Source of the DNA: Salinivibrio kushneri
Lineage (GTDB): Bacteria > Pseudomonadota > Gammaproteobacteria > Enterobacterales > Vibrionaceae
Assembly: GCF_005280275.1 (NCBI RefSeq)
Contig: NZ_CP040021.1
Span: 2,319,001 to 2,383,000 of the forward strand
DNA: 64,000 nucleotides
Direction: 5' to 3'
Position numbers and translations under genes: made by a program. Below, in pieces: positions 30,034-38,183 of the stretch. The notes beneath the pieces were generated by a model, which saw only the letters and a program-made list of their open reading frames with translations, was not told the origin of the DNA and did not search any database. The first letter of the stretch is position 1; each line of letters opens with the position of its first letter.

Positions 30034-32288
30034 CGCATTTGTCCGATTTTGACCAACGCCTCTAAGCCTTGCGCGGCGAGAAAGGCTTCAGTCGCGGTGC
30101 GGATCTCGCTTGGGTGATCCAGCGTCAACACCTGATTGGCCTGCATGACCAAGCGCTCATGGGGTAAGCGGCTTAGCAAGTATTTAATTTTGGCCACGTT
30201 GCGGGTGTTCATACTCAGTTGGTGGTACCCCAAGCCCACCAATAATGAGGCCCCCACCGGATCGCCGGCTAGCTCACCACACACACTGACAGGTAATTGA
30301 TGACGCGTTCCCACCGCGGCAATCGACGCTAATGCGTGTAATACCGAGGGATGCAAAGCATCAAAAATATCAGCTACGCGCGCATTGTTGCGATCAACCG
30401 CTAATAGATATTGAGTGAGATCATTGGTGCCGACTGAGAGAAAATCCACATCTCGGGCAATGCTATCAAGCTGATATAAAATAGAAGGCACCTCAACCAT
30501 GATCCCTAATAAAGGAATGTTGAGACTCTGCCCGGCGTGCTGGGCCTCTTGGCTGACCTCTTGATAAGCTCGGCTAATGAGCGCTTTTGCCTCCAGTAGC
30601 TCGTTACGTCCCGAGATCATGGGTAACAATAGCTTTAAATTATTGAGGCCGATACTGGCACGTAACATCGCACGTACCTGAATTAAGAAGATATCTGGAT
30701 GATCGAGGGTAAAGCGGATCCCCCGCCAGCCTAAAAACGGGTTGTCCTCTTCAACACTTAAATAGGGCAATGGTTTATCGCCGCCAATATCCAAGGTGCG
30801 CATCACCACAGGTTTATCGGGATAACTGGCAAGAATCGCACGGTATTGTTTGACCTGCTCGTCTTCAGAGGGAAAACGGCGCTGCATTAGAAACGGGACT
30901 TCCGTACGAAAGAGCCCAACCCCATCAACCCCTTGATTGATCGCAATTTGGCTATCCGCGCTTAAGCCGGCATTCAAATGCACTTCAACACGTGTGCCAT
31001 CCTGAGTTTGTCCCGGGGCCGCCAGTGCGCTCTCAAAGGTAGATTGCAGGCTCGCTTCTTCTTGCACCAGGTGCTGGTATTCGTTGATCAATGCCTCAGC
31101 GGGCTCGATCATCAACACCCCTTTGTGGCCATCGAGGATCACGGTTTTTTGATGAAGCTTGGCGGGAGAAAAGCTGACGCCCATTACCGCCGGGATCCCC
31201 AACGCACGTGCCAAGATAGCCGCGTGTGAGTTCGCCGCCCCTTCTTCGGCGACCACACCCGTCAGTAATGCGCGGGGAATTGACGCTAACATGCCCGCCG
31301 TTAACTCTCGCGCCAACAGCACAATGGGCGTCGAAACCGGTGGTGGACTCCCCGCCGGTGCGATTAAAAAGTAAAGCAGCCGCTGTCCTAACTCTTTCAC
31401 ATCGCCGGCACGGGCTTTTAGGTAAGGATCATCCATCGCGGCGAAACGGGCAGAAAAGGCTTCAACCGTTTGTCTTACCGCCCAGGTGGCGGCATCCCCC
31501 TGCTGGATCCGCACCGTCATATCTTCACGCAGCATAGGATCGTTAAGCAGATGAACAAACAAATCAAAAATCGCCAGCGCGTCTTTTTGTAGCTCTTTAT
31601 CAAAGCGTTTACGCAGACGACGAAACTCGGTACTGGCATCGTCAATCGCCGCATCCAGTCTATCGAGTTCACCTTGTGTATCTAGGTGGCAAGCGGGCGC
31701 CACCTCTTCAAGCCGCGGTTGGGAGTCATCACACCAAGCTTGTGCGATGCCAATGCCCGGCGACGCAGGCATTCCCTCCAGTAACACCGGTGACGGGGCT
31801 CCCTGCCAGCCACCTTGCGCATCGGCATGGGCAAACACCACCGCCAGCTGTGCGGCTAAGGTCACGAGAAAGGACTCTTCGCTCTCATCAAACTGGCGGG
31901 GTTGGTGTTGCTGCACCACCAGCACACCCAACACCTTTTTGCGATAAATGATGGGCGTGCCAAGAAAGGATTGAAACGCATCCTCGCCGGTGGAAGGGAA
32001 AGGTTTGAACGCAGGATGCTCACGCGCATACGCCAAATTTAAAGGCTCAGCGCGCTCACCTACCACACCGACCAACCCCTCGCCAAATGCCATCGACACT
32101 TGTGCACAAGGGTCGAGGCCTTGTGTTGCCATCAGCTCGAACTGTTGGTGTTCGGCATTGGCAAGATAAACGGAGCAGCACTCGGTACGCATCGCCACGC
32201 AGGTTTGTTGCACTAAAGTGTGTAACGCCTGCTCAAGATCTGAAGACGCCGCTACACTTTGCACAATATGTCGTAACTGCGTGAGCAC
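30030..32288 (-). CDS. ptsP: Phosphoenolpyruvate-protein phosphotransferase PtsP (EI-Ntr)
   Basis: PtsP passes phosphate from PEP to NPr in the nitrogen-related PTS. The 752-residue protein has an N-terminal GAF domain (about 1-155) and then the enzyme I fold; the phosphorylated His355 is in GAANSHAAILARA, and VGTNDLTQYLLAVDRN lies in the C-terminal PEP-binding barrel. The start is GTG with AGGAG upstream. An 18-base gap follows rppH, the conserved order. Confidence 0.95.
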   Translation of the reverse strand: MLTQLRHIVQSVAASSDLEQALHTLVQQTCVAMRTECCSVYLANAEHQQFELMATQGLDPCAQVSMAFGEGLVGVVGERAEPLNLAYAREHPAFKPFPSTGEDAFQSFLGTPIIYRKKVLGVLVVQQHQPRQFDESEESFLVTLAAQLAVVFAHADAQGGWQGAPSPVLLEGMPASPGIGIAQAWCDDSQPRLEEVAPACHLDTQGELDRLDAAIDDASTEFRRLRKRFDKELQKDALAIFDLFVHLLNDPMLREDMTVRIQQGDAATWAVRQTVEAFSARFAAMDDPYLKARAGDVKELGQRLLYFLIAPAGSPPPVSTPIVLLARELTAGMLASIPRALLTGVVAEEGAANSHAAILARALGIPAVMGVSFSPAKLHQKTVILDGHKGVLMIEPAEALINEYQHLVQEEASLQSTFESALAAPGQTQDGTRVEVHLNAGLSADSQIAINQGVDGVGLFRTEVPFLMQRRFPSEDEQVKQYRAILASYPDKPVVMRTLDIGGDKPLPYLSVEEDNPFLGWRGIRFTLDHPDIFLIQVRAMLRASIGLNNLKLLLPMISGRNELLEAKALISRAYQEVSQEAQHAGQSLNIPLLGIMVEVPSILYQLDSIARDVDFLSVGTNDLTQYLLAVDRNNARVADIFDALHPSVLHALASIAAVGTRHQLPVSVCGELAGDPVGASLLVGLGYHQLSMNTRNVAKIKYLLSRLPHERLVMQANQVLTLDHPSEIRTATEAFLAAQGLEALVKIGQMR

Positions 32289-32306
32289 CCGATTTCTCCT
32301 CTACAC

Positions 32307-32819
32307 TTATCCTCGCTTATGTCGACGTCGAGGTTTGCGTTCTTTAAACGGCATCGCAAGTGGCGCAAACTCTTTCATCGCGCGCCGATACACCTCGCGC
32401 TTAAACGCCACCACTTGCCGCACTGGATACCAATAACTCACCCAGCGCCAACCATCAAATTCAGGTGTGCCTCCGCGCGAGACATTGACGCGTGACTCGT
32501 CACATTCAAGTTTTAGCAAAAACCACTTCTGCTTTTGCCCAATGCACACGGGCTTAGAATCCCAGCGCACCAAGCGTTTGGGTAACTTATAGCGCAGCCA
32601 ATGTCGACTGGTCCCTAAGATGCGTACATCTTTCTTGGTCAGACCTACCTCTTCGTACAACTCCCGGTACATCGCTTGTTCAGGGCTTTCCCCTTCATCG
32701 ATGCCACCTTGTGGAAACTGCCACGAATGCTGACCATATCGACGAGCCCAGAGAACTTGACCGTGGCCGTTACAAATTACTATCCCCACATTGGGACGAT
32801 AGCCATCGCCATCAATCAC
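32307..32819 (-). CDS. rppH: RNA pyrophosphohydrolase RppH
   Basis: RppH removes pyrophosphate from mRNA 5' ends and so triggers RNase E decay. The 170-residue protein begins with a GTG (read as Met, [11 protein letters not shown]) with GAGG upstream, and carries a complete Nudix box at residues 38-60 (GX5EX7REUXEEXGU). The basic C-terminus ends in [10 protein letters not shown]. It starts the rppH-ptsP-TSUP-lgt cluster and is divergent from mutH across the DARS2-like region. Confidence 0.96.
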   Translation of the reverse strand: MIDGDGYRPNVGIVICNGHGQVLWARRYGQHSWQFPQGGIDEGESPEQAMYRELYEEVGLTKKDVRILGTSRHWLRYKLPKRLVRWDSKPVCIGQKQKWFLLKLECDESRVNVSRGGTPEFDGWRWVSYWYPVRQVVAFKREVYRRAMKEFAPLAMPFKERKPRRRHKRG

Positions 32820-32889
32820 TGGACGACCTCAATGGTAAATCTCTACTGAACCTGATTTTTTCACAAAAAGCGGTAAAGGGTAAACAAAC

Positions 32890-33340
32890 ATTGTGGATTG
32901 AGCGTTGTTTTTGCGCACTCGTCGTCATCTGAGGATAACTTAACCCCTAACAGGAAGTTATAAACATAGCAATGAGAGTTTGCGCACATTTATTCACGCT
33001 TTCTGTGGATAGATTTGTGAAGAAGCCAAGAAAAAGTGTACTTATCGAACGATTCAGGATCTTGCAATGGTGTTTAAAATAACCAAATCAACATAAAAAA
33101 CATTAAAAATCATTTATTTAAAACAAACCTAAAACAAAACGATCCTTTACGGGATCGAATGATCATCAAATAAACACAGATCGCTCAAAGATCCACCAAC
33201 AAGAAAATTATCCACACCGATAGCGCAAAAAAGCGCCAAGTTCGCCATTTTTCACATTTTTACCGCGATTTATGTACTGTATATTTGATCATGAGAGTGA
33301 GCTATCCCATCAATCATCCCTCCTCTGTGGATAACCAGAG
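32890..33340. promoter_or_regulatory. DARS2-like DnaA-reactivating region (rppH-mutH intergenic)
   Basis: In E. coli, DARS2 promotes ADP-DnaA to ATP-DnaA exchange and lies between mutH and ygdP (rppH), the same interval as here. Visible DnaA boxes: perfect TTATCCACA at 33208-33216 (+) and 33326-33334 (-); one-mismatch boxes at 32990-32998 (TTATTCACG, +) and 33004-33012 (CTATCCACA, -), which face each other across 5 bases; and weaker ones at 32892-32900 and near 32959. An AT-rich tract spans 33070-33140. IHF and Fis sites are expected but I could not place them. GATC sites are dense from 33058 to 33430. Confidence 0.7.
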
Positions 33341-33438
33341 GAGAAAGAGTAGGATCATCGAAATGGGATCCACTTGCAGCCGATACGGCAGTTCTTGATA
33401 ATGCACGCTCATCCGTTAACGAGCAGGATCCCAACACA

Positions 33439-34113
33439 GTGACACCGCCCCCCGCATCTGAGCAGATATTGATGGAACGCGCGCTTGCCCTTGCTGGTTT
33501 GACCCTTGGCGAAGTCAGCGAGACACTGTCGATCCCTTGTCCAGCGTCACTCACACGGGAGAAAGGCTGGATTGGCATGCTACTCGAAACCTGTTTGGGT
33601 GCCAACGCGGGCAGCAAACCCGAACAAGACTTCGCACATTTAGGTATTGAGCTAAAAACCATTCCCGTTAACCGTGAGGGAAAACCACTGGAAACCACCT
33701 TTGTGTGTGTGGCGCCACTCACTGGGATCGCGGGGATACGCTGGGAAAATAGTCATGTGCGGCAAAAGCTATCACGGGTTTTGTGGGTGCCGGTTGAAGG
33801 CGAACGCGATATACCGGTATCACAGCGCTGCATTGGCACGCCATTATTATGGTCTCCTAGCCAAGAGGAAGAAGCGCAACTGCGCGCCGATTGGGAAGAG
33901 TTAATGGATTGGGTGGCTCTCGGTCGCGTGACGGAAATCACCGCCCGCCAAGGTGAGTCGCTCCAACTACGGCCCAAAGCGGCCAACGGTAAAGCCCTGA
34001 CCGACGCTTTCGGCCCCAGTGGTGAGCCGATCCGTACCTTGCCGCGCGGCTTCTATTTACGCACCCAGTTTACCCACCAGATCTTGCGTCGTTACTTTGT
34101 GGATCCGAAATAA
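33439..34113 (+). CDS. mutH: DNA mismatch repair endonuclease MutH
   Basis: MutH nicks the unmethylated strand at hemimethylated GATC after MutS/MutL recognition. The 224-residue protein has the catalytic triad of its PvuII-like fold: Asp64, Glu71 and Lys73 in [15 protein letters not shown]. The only usable in-frame start is the GTG at 33439; the frame is open upstream to 33301 but has no ATG, GTG or TTG. A short out-of-frame ORF (33401-33442) ends with a TGA overlapping this GTG, so coupling is possible. Confidence 0.93.
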   Translation: MTPPPASEQILMERALALAGLTLGEVSETLSIPCPASLTREKGWIGMLLETCLGANAGSKPEQDFAHLGIELKTIPVNREGKPLETTFVCVAPLTGIAGIRWENSHVRQKLSRVLWVPVEGERDIPVSQRCIGTPLLWSPSQEEEAQLRADWEELMDWVALGRVTEITARQGESLQLRPKAANGKALTDAFGPSGEPIRTLPRGFYLRTQFTHQILRRYFVDPK

Positions 34114-34159
34114 GCGTCGATCCGCATGCGTGATAGCCCCATCGCTTTAAGGGTAACCA

Positions 34160-34462
34160 TCAAAAACGAATGGGCATGTCTTCTCGACAGCCTGGCTCTC
34201 CGCCCGTGGCAAACTCATCGTAAGGATCCATCAAGCGCAGTACGCCCTCTTCAATCCCTAACGCTTTAAGTTTTTCTCCCACTTGTCCGACATGATCAAA
34301 TTGCATCACCTCACCGGTTTGGTCCGAGCGTAAAGGCTCTAATTCATGCTTCACTTCGACTTCGACCGAGTATTTCGCGCCGCCTGCGTGTGCCATCACA
34401 TAACATTGTGGACATGAGCGAGGATCCGCGCGCATCCATGCTTTGGGCTGTGAATAGTTCAT
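34160..34462 (-). CDS. Conserved-looking protein of unknown function, 100 residues
   Basis: I do not recognise the family. The ATG at 34462 has AGAGGA eight bases upstream and gives 100 residues (MNYSQPKAWMRADPRSC). There is no signal peptide or membrane segment. A CPQC pair sits at about residues 18-21, perhaps a metal or redox site but without a matching second pair. The middle, VEVEVKHELEPLRSD, looks like a beta strand followed by a loop. It faces mutH tail to tail and diverges from tas. Confidence 0.75.
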   Translation of the reverse strand: MNYSQPKAWMRADPRSCPQCYVMAHAGGAKYSVEVEVKHELEPLRSDQTGEVMQFDHVGQVGEKLKALGIEEGVLRLMDPYDEFATGGEPGCREDMPIRF

Positions 34463-34661
34463 CTGACTTTCCTCTAGATTACACTTTCTCGTGTCCATCA
34501 TGCCTAGCAATAACACCGCGCTCAGACCGATACGATCGGACAATCCATTTAGTAATGGTCAATATTTAACCAACTGTCAAGCCACCGCTAAACCGCTTTC
34601 GATCATTTTTAAAATTCTCTACTATGGACTGCCATAGGTCGATTGCAGACAAGGAGAAAGG

Positions 34662-35696
34662 ATGCAATACCACCGTTTGCCCCATTCCTCGCTAGAGGTG
34701 AGTAAAGTGTGCTTAGGCACCATGACATTTGGTGAGCAAAATAGTGAAGCTGACGCCCATGCGCAGCTCGATCTTGCCTTTGAACGGGGCGTTAATTTTA
34801 TTGATACCGCAGAAATGTATCCCGTTCCCCCCAGCCAATCCACACAAGGATTAACCGAACAGTACATCGGCAGCTGGTTAGAAAAGTCCGGGAAGCGCGA
34901 TCGTGTTATCCTCGCAACCAAAGTGGCGGGGCCACGCAATGTCCCCTATATCCGAGATAATATGTCGCTTAACCGACGCCATATTCATCAAGCCGTTGAA
35001 GATAGCCTGACACGACTAAAAACCGACTATATCGATTTGTATCAAGTGCACTGGCCACAGCGGCACAATAACTGTTTTGGTAAGCTCAATTATCCGTATC
35101 AAGATGAACACTCTGGGGTCACGATCCTCGATACCCTGGATGCACTGAATGAACTCGTCCAAGCAGGAAAAATTCGTTATATCGGCGTCTCAAACGAAAC
35201 ACCTTGGGGCGTGATGCGCTATTTGCATCTGGCAGAGAAGCACGGCCTCACGCGTATCGTTTCTATTCAGAACCCTTATAATTTGCTTAACCGCACCTTT
35301 GAAGTCGGCCTGTCGGAAATCAGTCATCATGAAGGGGTGGAATTGCTCGCCTACTCGCCGCTGGCGTTTGGCGCGTTGAGCGGTAAATATTTGCAAGGCG
35401 CACGCCCGAAAGGGGCCCGTTGTACACTGCACCAACGCTTCGCACGCTACTTTACCGAGTCAGGGCAAAAGGCCACGCAAGAGTATGTCGATCTTGCCCA
35501 GCGCCATGGTCTTGATCCGGCACAAATGGCACTCGCGTTCGTCAATAGTCGTCCTTTTGTCGCCTCTAACATCATTGGCGCCACGACGCTAAAACAGCTA
35601 GAGAGTAATCTCGATAGCTTGGAGCTGACGCTGAGTGACGATGTGCTTGTTGGTATTGATGAGATCGCTAACCGCTACCCTAACCCCTGCCCTTAG
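34662..35696 (+). CDS. tas: Aldo/keto reductase Tas
   Basis: Tas is an NADP(H)-dependent aldo/keto reductase; its natural substrate is not established. The 344-residue TIM-barrel protein has the catalytic tetrad Asp48 and Tyr53 (IDTAEMYP), Lys87 (LATKVAG) and His130 (YQVHWPQR). It begins MQYHRLPHSSLEVSKVCLGTM after AGGAGAAAGG. E. coli tas lies in the mutH-lysS part of the chromosome, so its position after mutH fits. Confidence 0.93.
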   Translation: MQYHRLPHSSLEVSKVCLGTMTFGEQNSEADAHAQLDLAFERGVNFIDTAEMYPVPPSQSTQGLTEQYIGSWLEKSGKRDRVILATKVAGPRNVPYIRDNMSLNRRHIHQAVEDSLTRLKTDYIDLYQVHWPQRHNNCFGKLNYPYQDEHSGVTILDTLDALNELVQAGKIRYIGVSNETPWGVMRYLHLAEKHGLTRIVSIQNPYNLLNRTFEVGLSEISHHEGVELLAYSPLAFGALSGKYLQGARPKGARCTLHQRFARYFTESGQKATQEYVDLAQRHGLDPAQMALAFVNSRPFVASNIIGATTLKQLESNLDSLELTLSDDVLVGIDEIANRYPNPCP

Positions 35697-35704
35697 ATCG
35701 CAAA

Positions 35705-35776
35705 CGGCAGCCAGGTTGGCTGCCGCGCAGTGTTTTATTCGATGATGGGGCGGCGTATCAACCGATACGCCGCTTT
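35705..35776 (+). terminator. Two hairpins after tas
   Basis: CGGCAGCC/GGCTGCCG (35705-35725) and a perfect ten-base-pair stem GCGGCGTATC/GATACGCCGC (35750-35773) follow the tas stop; the second is followed by TTT. T tracts are short, so termination strength is uncertain. Confidence 0.5.
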
Positions 35777-35786
35777 CTAGGGCCCA

Positions 35787-36017
35787 TTATAGCCACCGCC
35801 ATCGTCGTCGCCATGTCACCAGATAACGTTTTGCCGCAAATTGTGTGCTAACGGGCAAGGCGTCTTGTTTGTCAGGCGCAATACCAATATCACGCTGTAG
35901 GTGACGATTTAACGCCACATCTGTGTAGCGATAACGGTGTGTGCTCGCACGACGCTGACGAATCGCATCCAAACGTACCAGTGCTTGGGCTAAGGGTAAT
36001 AAAGATAGTTGAGTCAT
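35787..36017 (-). CDS. Small Arg-rich protein, DUF1127-like
   Basis: The 76-residue protein has AAGGAG seven bases before its ATG. Its core, TDVALNRHLQRDIGIAP, resembles the LxxLxDIGL helix of DUF1127 (YjiS-like) small proteins, some of which act in RNA or phosphate-related regulation. The C-terminus is basic and aromatic (KRYLVTWRRRWRWL). A 31-codon ORF and a ten-base-pair hairpin lie just upstream on the same strand. The family assignment rests on one short motif. Confidence 0.6.
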   Translation of the reverse strand: MTQLSLLPLAQALVRLDAIRQRRASTHRYRYTDVALNRHLQRDIGIAPDKQDALPVSTQFAAKRYLVTWRRRWRWL

Positions 36018-36074
36018 GATGGCTCTCCTTTTGGCTTATAGGAGGCCACAGGCATAAAGCGAAGTGGGACTGCA

Positions 36075-36103
36075 AACTGGTCGCGTTATACCTGCGACCA
36101 GTT
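36075..36103 (-). other. Intercistronic hairpin between two small ORFs
   Basis: A perfect ten-base-pair stem AACTGGTCGC/GCGACCAGTT with a nine-base loop lies between the 31-codon ORF and the DUF1127-like gene. On the minus strand it is followed by TTTGC, so it could be a weak terminator or an RNA stability element. Confidence 0.5.
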
Positions 36104-36119
36104 ACAGTTGGACGCAGAG

Positions 36120-36215
36120 TCAGATGCGTGAGCGGGTATCCTGAGCCAAGTGGTTGGCACAGTGACGCGCAGAGGCAACGATGACAGCGAATTTTTTCAT
36201 CGGATAATAAGTCAT
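36120..36215 (-). CDS. Putative 31-residue small protein
   Basis: This small ORF is supported by an unusually strong ribosome site: AGGAGG eight bases before the ATG at 36215. It encodes MTYYPMKKFAVIVASARHCA followed by a polar basic end and a TGA. A second ATG five bases upstream is followed at once by a stop codon. The hydrophobic stretch (FAVIVASA) is too short for a firm membrane call. It precedes the DUF1127-like gene on the same strand. Function unknown. Confidence 0.5.
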   Translation of the reverse strand: MTYYPMKKFAVIVASARHCANHLAQDTRSRI

Positions 36216-36575
36216 GGCATTTACCTCCTAGGCAAAAGAATCTGCGTGAATGGAGATATTATTATTCAATAACTTATATTCAACATCAATAAGTTATATA
36301 AATATTGTTTAAATAAAGCGCAACGCTCTGTCTAGCAATAAAGACATGGGGGATTGTGCTATTCAGTCAACTAACAATCGATAAAATGCAATGAGTTGTG
36401 CTATCGAAGTGAGACAGCGTGCGTTGATGACCGGTGCTTATGCAATATTGTTGAGATGTCTCAAGAGGAAAGATAACAGCGCGAGCGACCCTGAGTTTGG
36501 CCGCCCGCTAACGATGGAGTGCGTTAATAGCTGCTTATTAATGACGCCTCACATGCTGAGCAATCAGCGAAGCCA
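36216..36575. promoter_or_regulatory. Intergenic region with a dyad operator before the 31-codon ORF
   Basis: A perfect inverted repeat, ATAACTTAT (36269-36277) and ATAAGTTAT (36289-36297), lies in an AT-rich tract. On the minus strand a TTGATG and an AATAAT box spaced 17 bases overlap it, so it could be an operator on the small-ORF promoter. The part from about 36390 to 36575 holds a 62-codon open frame on the plus strand without a ribosome site; I do not call it. Confidence 0.4.
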
Positions 36576-38132
36576 TTAAGCTTGTGTCAATTGCGTCATT
36601 TCTTCGCGAACCTGAGGTACAGTTAAGCCAACAATAATTTGAAAGCTATCACCATTACGTACCATGTTTACTGCACCATGCTCTTGAAAATATTGTGTTT
36701 CTGCCACTTTTTCTGGCTCATGTACCTTGATACGTAACCGCGTGGCACAATTGGTCAGCAAGGCTATGTTGTCTTTGCCACCTAGCCCTTCAATAAACGC
36801 ACTCGCTTGTCCACTATCAATCACTCCGCTCGATGAATCACTCTGGTGCGCGTCCTTATAATCGGCTTTGGTATAAAGCTTCGCCTCTGCGCTACCTCGA
36901 CCCGGAGTGGGAATATCAAACTTCAAAATCAGCGCGCGGAACACCACAAAGTAGATAGCGGTGAAACTCAGGCCGATGAGCACTTGCACAATATAGGTGT
37001 CACCATGCAAGCTGCCTAGCGGTAGCCAATTTTGAAAAATAAAGTCGATAAGCCCAGTTTGAAAGTTACCTGAAACACCAAACCAATAGGCAATGGTTGC
37101 CATGGTGGCTGCCAATACTGCGTGGAGTGCAAACAATGCCGGCGCGATAAACAAGAAGGTAAACTCAATCGGTTCGGTGATCCCAGTAAGAATGGCCGTC
37201 AATGCCGCCCCAAGCACCAAGCCGAGCACCATTTTCTTATTTTCTGGCTTCGCGGTTGCGTAAAGCGCCATAGCAATCCCCGTACAACCAAAGACTTTTC
37301 CCATGCCAGTCAACATCAAGCCACCTTGCGGGAATTGCTCGGTTAAGGGAGCAGGATTGCTGGCAAAGTTTTGGATATTTTGAATCCAATGGGCCACTGT
37401 GCCGCCATCCACTGCTACAGGTCCATAAAATACCGGGCCATAGACAAAGTGATGCAGCCCCGTTGGGATCATAATCCGCTCAAGGAAGGTGAACATCCAC
37501 ACCCCGAATGACCCCGCACCGACTAAAAAGGTTTGTAGATTATTAATGCCGTGCTGAATACTTGGCCAGGTAAAACAGGTGATGATCGCCATGAGTACCA
37601 TAATCGGAAAACTCACAATGACCACCAAAGGTGTGCCACCAAACACGGCCGCCCAGTTTGGCAGTTTTTTGTCGAAGAAACGGTTGTGAACCCAAACGGA
37701 GAGGCTAGCAATGACGATGGCGCCCAATAGGTTAGTATCCAAAGTCAGTATACCGCCCACATCAGTAAGCCCACGCTCACCCTCCACATAGTTCACCCCA
37801 AGCTCAGGTCCCCAGAACTGTAAAATGCCACCAATCACATAATTAAAGGTGATGTATGACACCAGTGTGGCAAGCACTGCGCGCCCAGATGCAGATTTTG
37901 CTAGTGCTATCGGTAACCCGACCGCAAACACCAAGGCCATATTTTTAAACACCGCCAACGAGGCTTGGAGAAGGATCGTTGACACTTTAACCCATGCACT
38001 GCCTTCCACTGCCCAAGGAAAGAGATCTTGGTTGAGCAGCATCACCGATAAGCCTAATAACATACCGGCTGCTGGAAAGAGGAGCACAGGGACAAACATT
38101 GCTGCGCCAAAGCGCTGGATCATATCTTTCAT
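36576..38132 (-). CDS. PTS alpha-glucoside permease EIICB
   Basis: This permease imports and phosphorylates a sugar, most likely an alpha-glucoside such as maltose, because the next gene is a GH4 6-phospho-glucosidase. The 518-residue protein has an EIIC domain with about ten membrane segments (1-420; MIPTGLHHFVYGPVFYG and GITEPIEFTFLF are typical of the glucose superfamily) and a C-terminal EIIB domain whose phosphorylated Cys462 is in ALLTNCATRLRIKV. There is no EIIA domain, so EIIA-Glc probably supplies phosphate. Close relatives are AglA, MalX and GlvC. Confidence 0.88.
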   Translation of the reverse strand: MKDMIQRFGAAMFVPVLLFPAAGMLLGLSVMLLNQDLFPWAVEGSAWVKVSTILLQASLAVFKNMALVFAVGLPIALAKSASGRAVLATLVSYITFNYVIGGILQFWGPELGVNYVEGERGLTDVGGILTLDTNLLGAIVIASLSVWVHNRFFDKKLPNWAAVFGGTPLVVIVSFPIMVLMAIITCFTWPSIQHGINNLQTFLVGAGSFGVWMFTFLERIMIPTGLHHFVYGPVFYGPVAVDGGTVAHWIQNIQNFASNPAPLTEQFPQGGLMLTGMGKVFGCTGIAMALYATAKPENKKMVLGLVLGAALTAILTGITEPIEFTFLFIAPALFALHAVLAATMATIAYWFGVSGNFQTGLIDFIFQNWLPLGSLHGDTYIVQVLIGLSFTAIYFVVFRALILKFDIPTPGRGSAEAKLYTKADYKDAHQSDSSSGVIDSGQASAFIEGLGGKDNIALLTNCATRLRIKVHEPEKVAETQYFQEHGAVNMVRNGDSFQIIVGLTVPQVREEMTQLTQA

Positions 38133-38153
38133 GATGATCGCTCCCAGATTTTG

Positions 38154-38174
38154 GCCCCAGATAGTGTCTGGGGC
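38154..38174 (-). other. Intercistronic hairpin between GH4 and PTS genes
   Basis: GCCCCAG/CTGGGGC with a seven-base loop lies in the 51-base gap. There is no T tract, so it more likely affects mRNA stability or relative expression than termination. Confidence 0.5.
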
Positions 38175-38183
38175 ATCGTATTA

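Noticed and set aside
33000-33360. Possible chromosomal replication origin
   Set aside because: DnaA boxes, GATC sites and AT-rich DNA resemble oriC, but the neighbours are rppH and mutH rather than mnmG/mioC/dnaA or rctB/parAB. DARS2 explains the location better.
36391-36579. 62-codon open frame on the plus strand before the PTS gene
   Set aside because: No Shine-Dalgarno, no recognisable protein features, and it runs to the end of the PTS gene.
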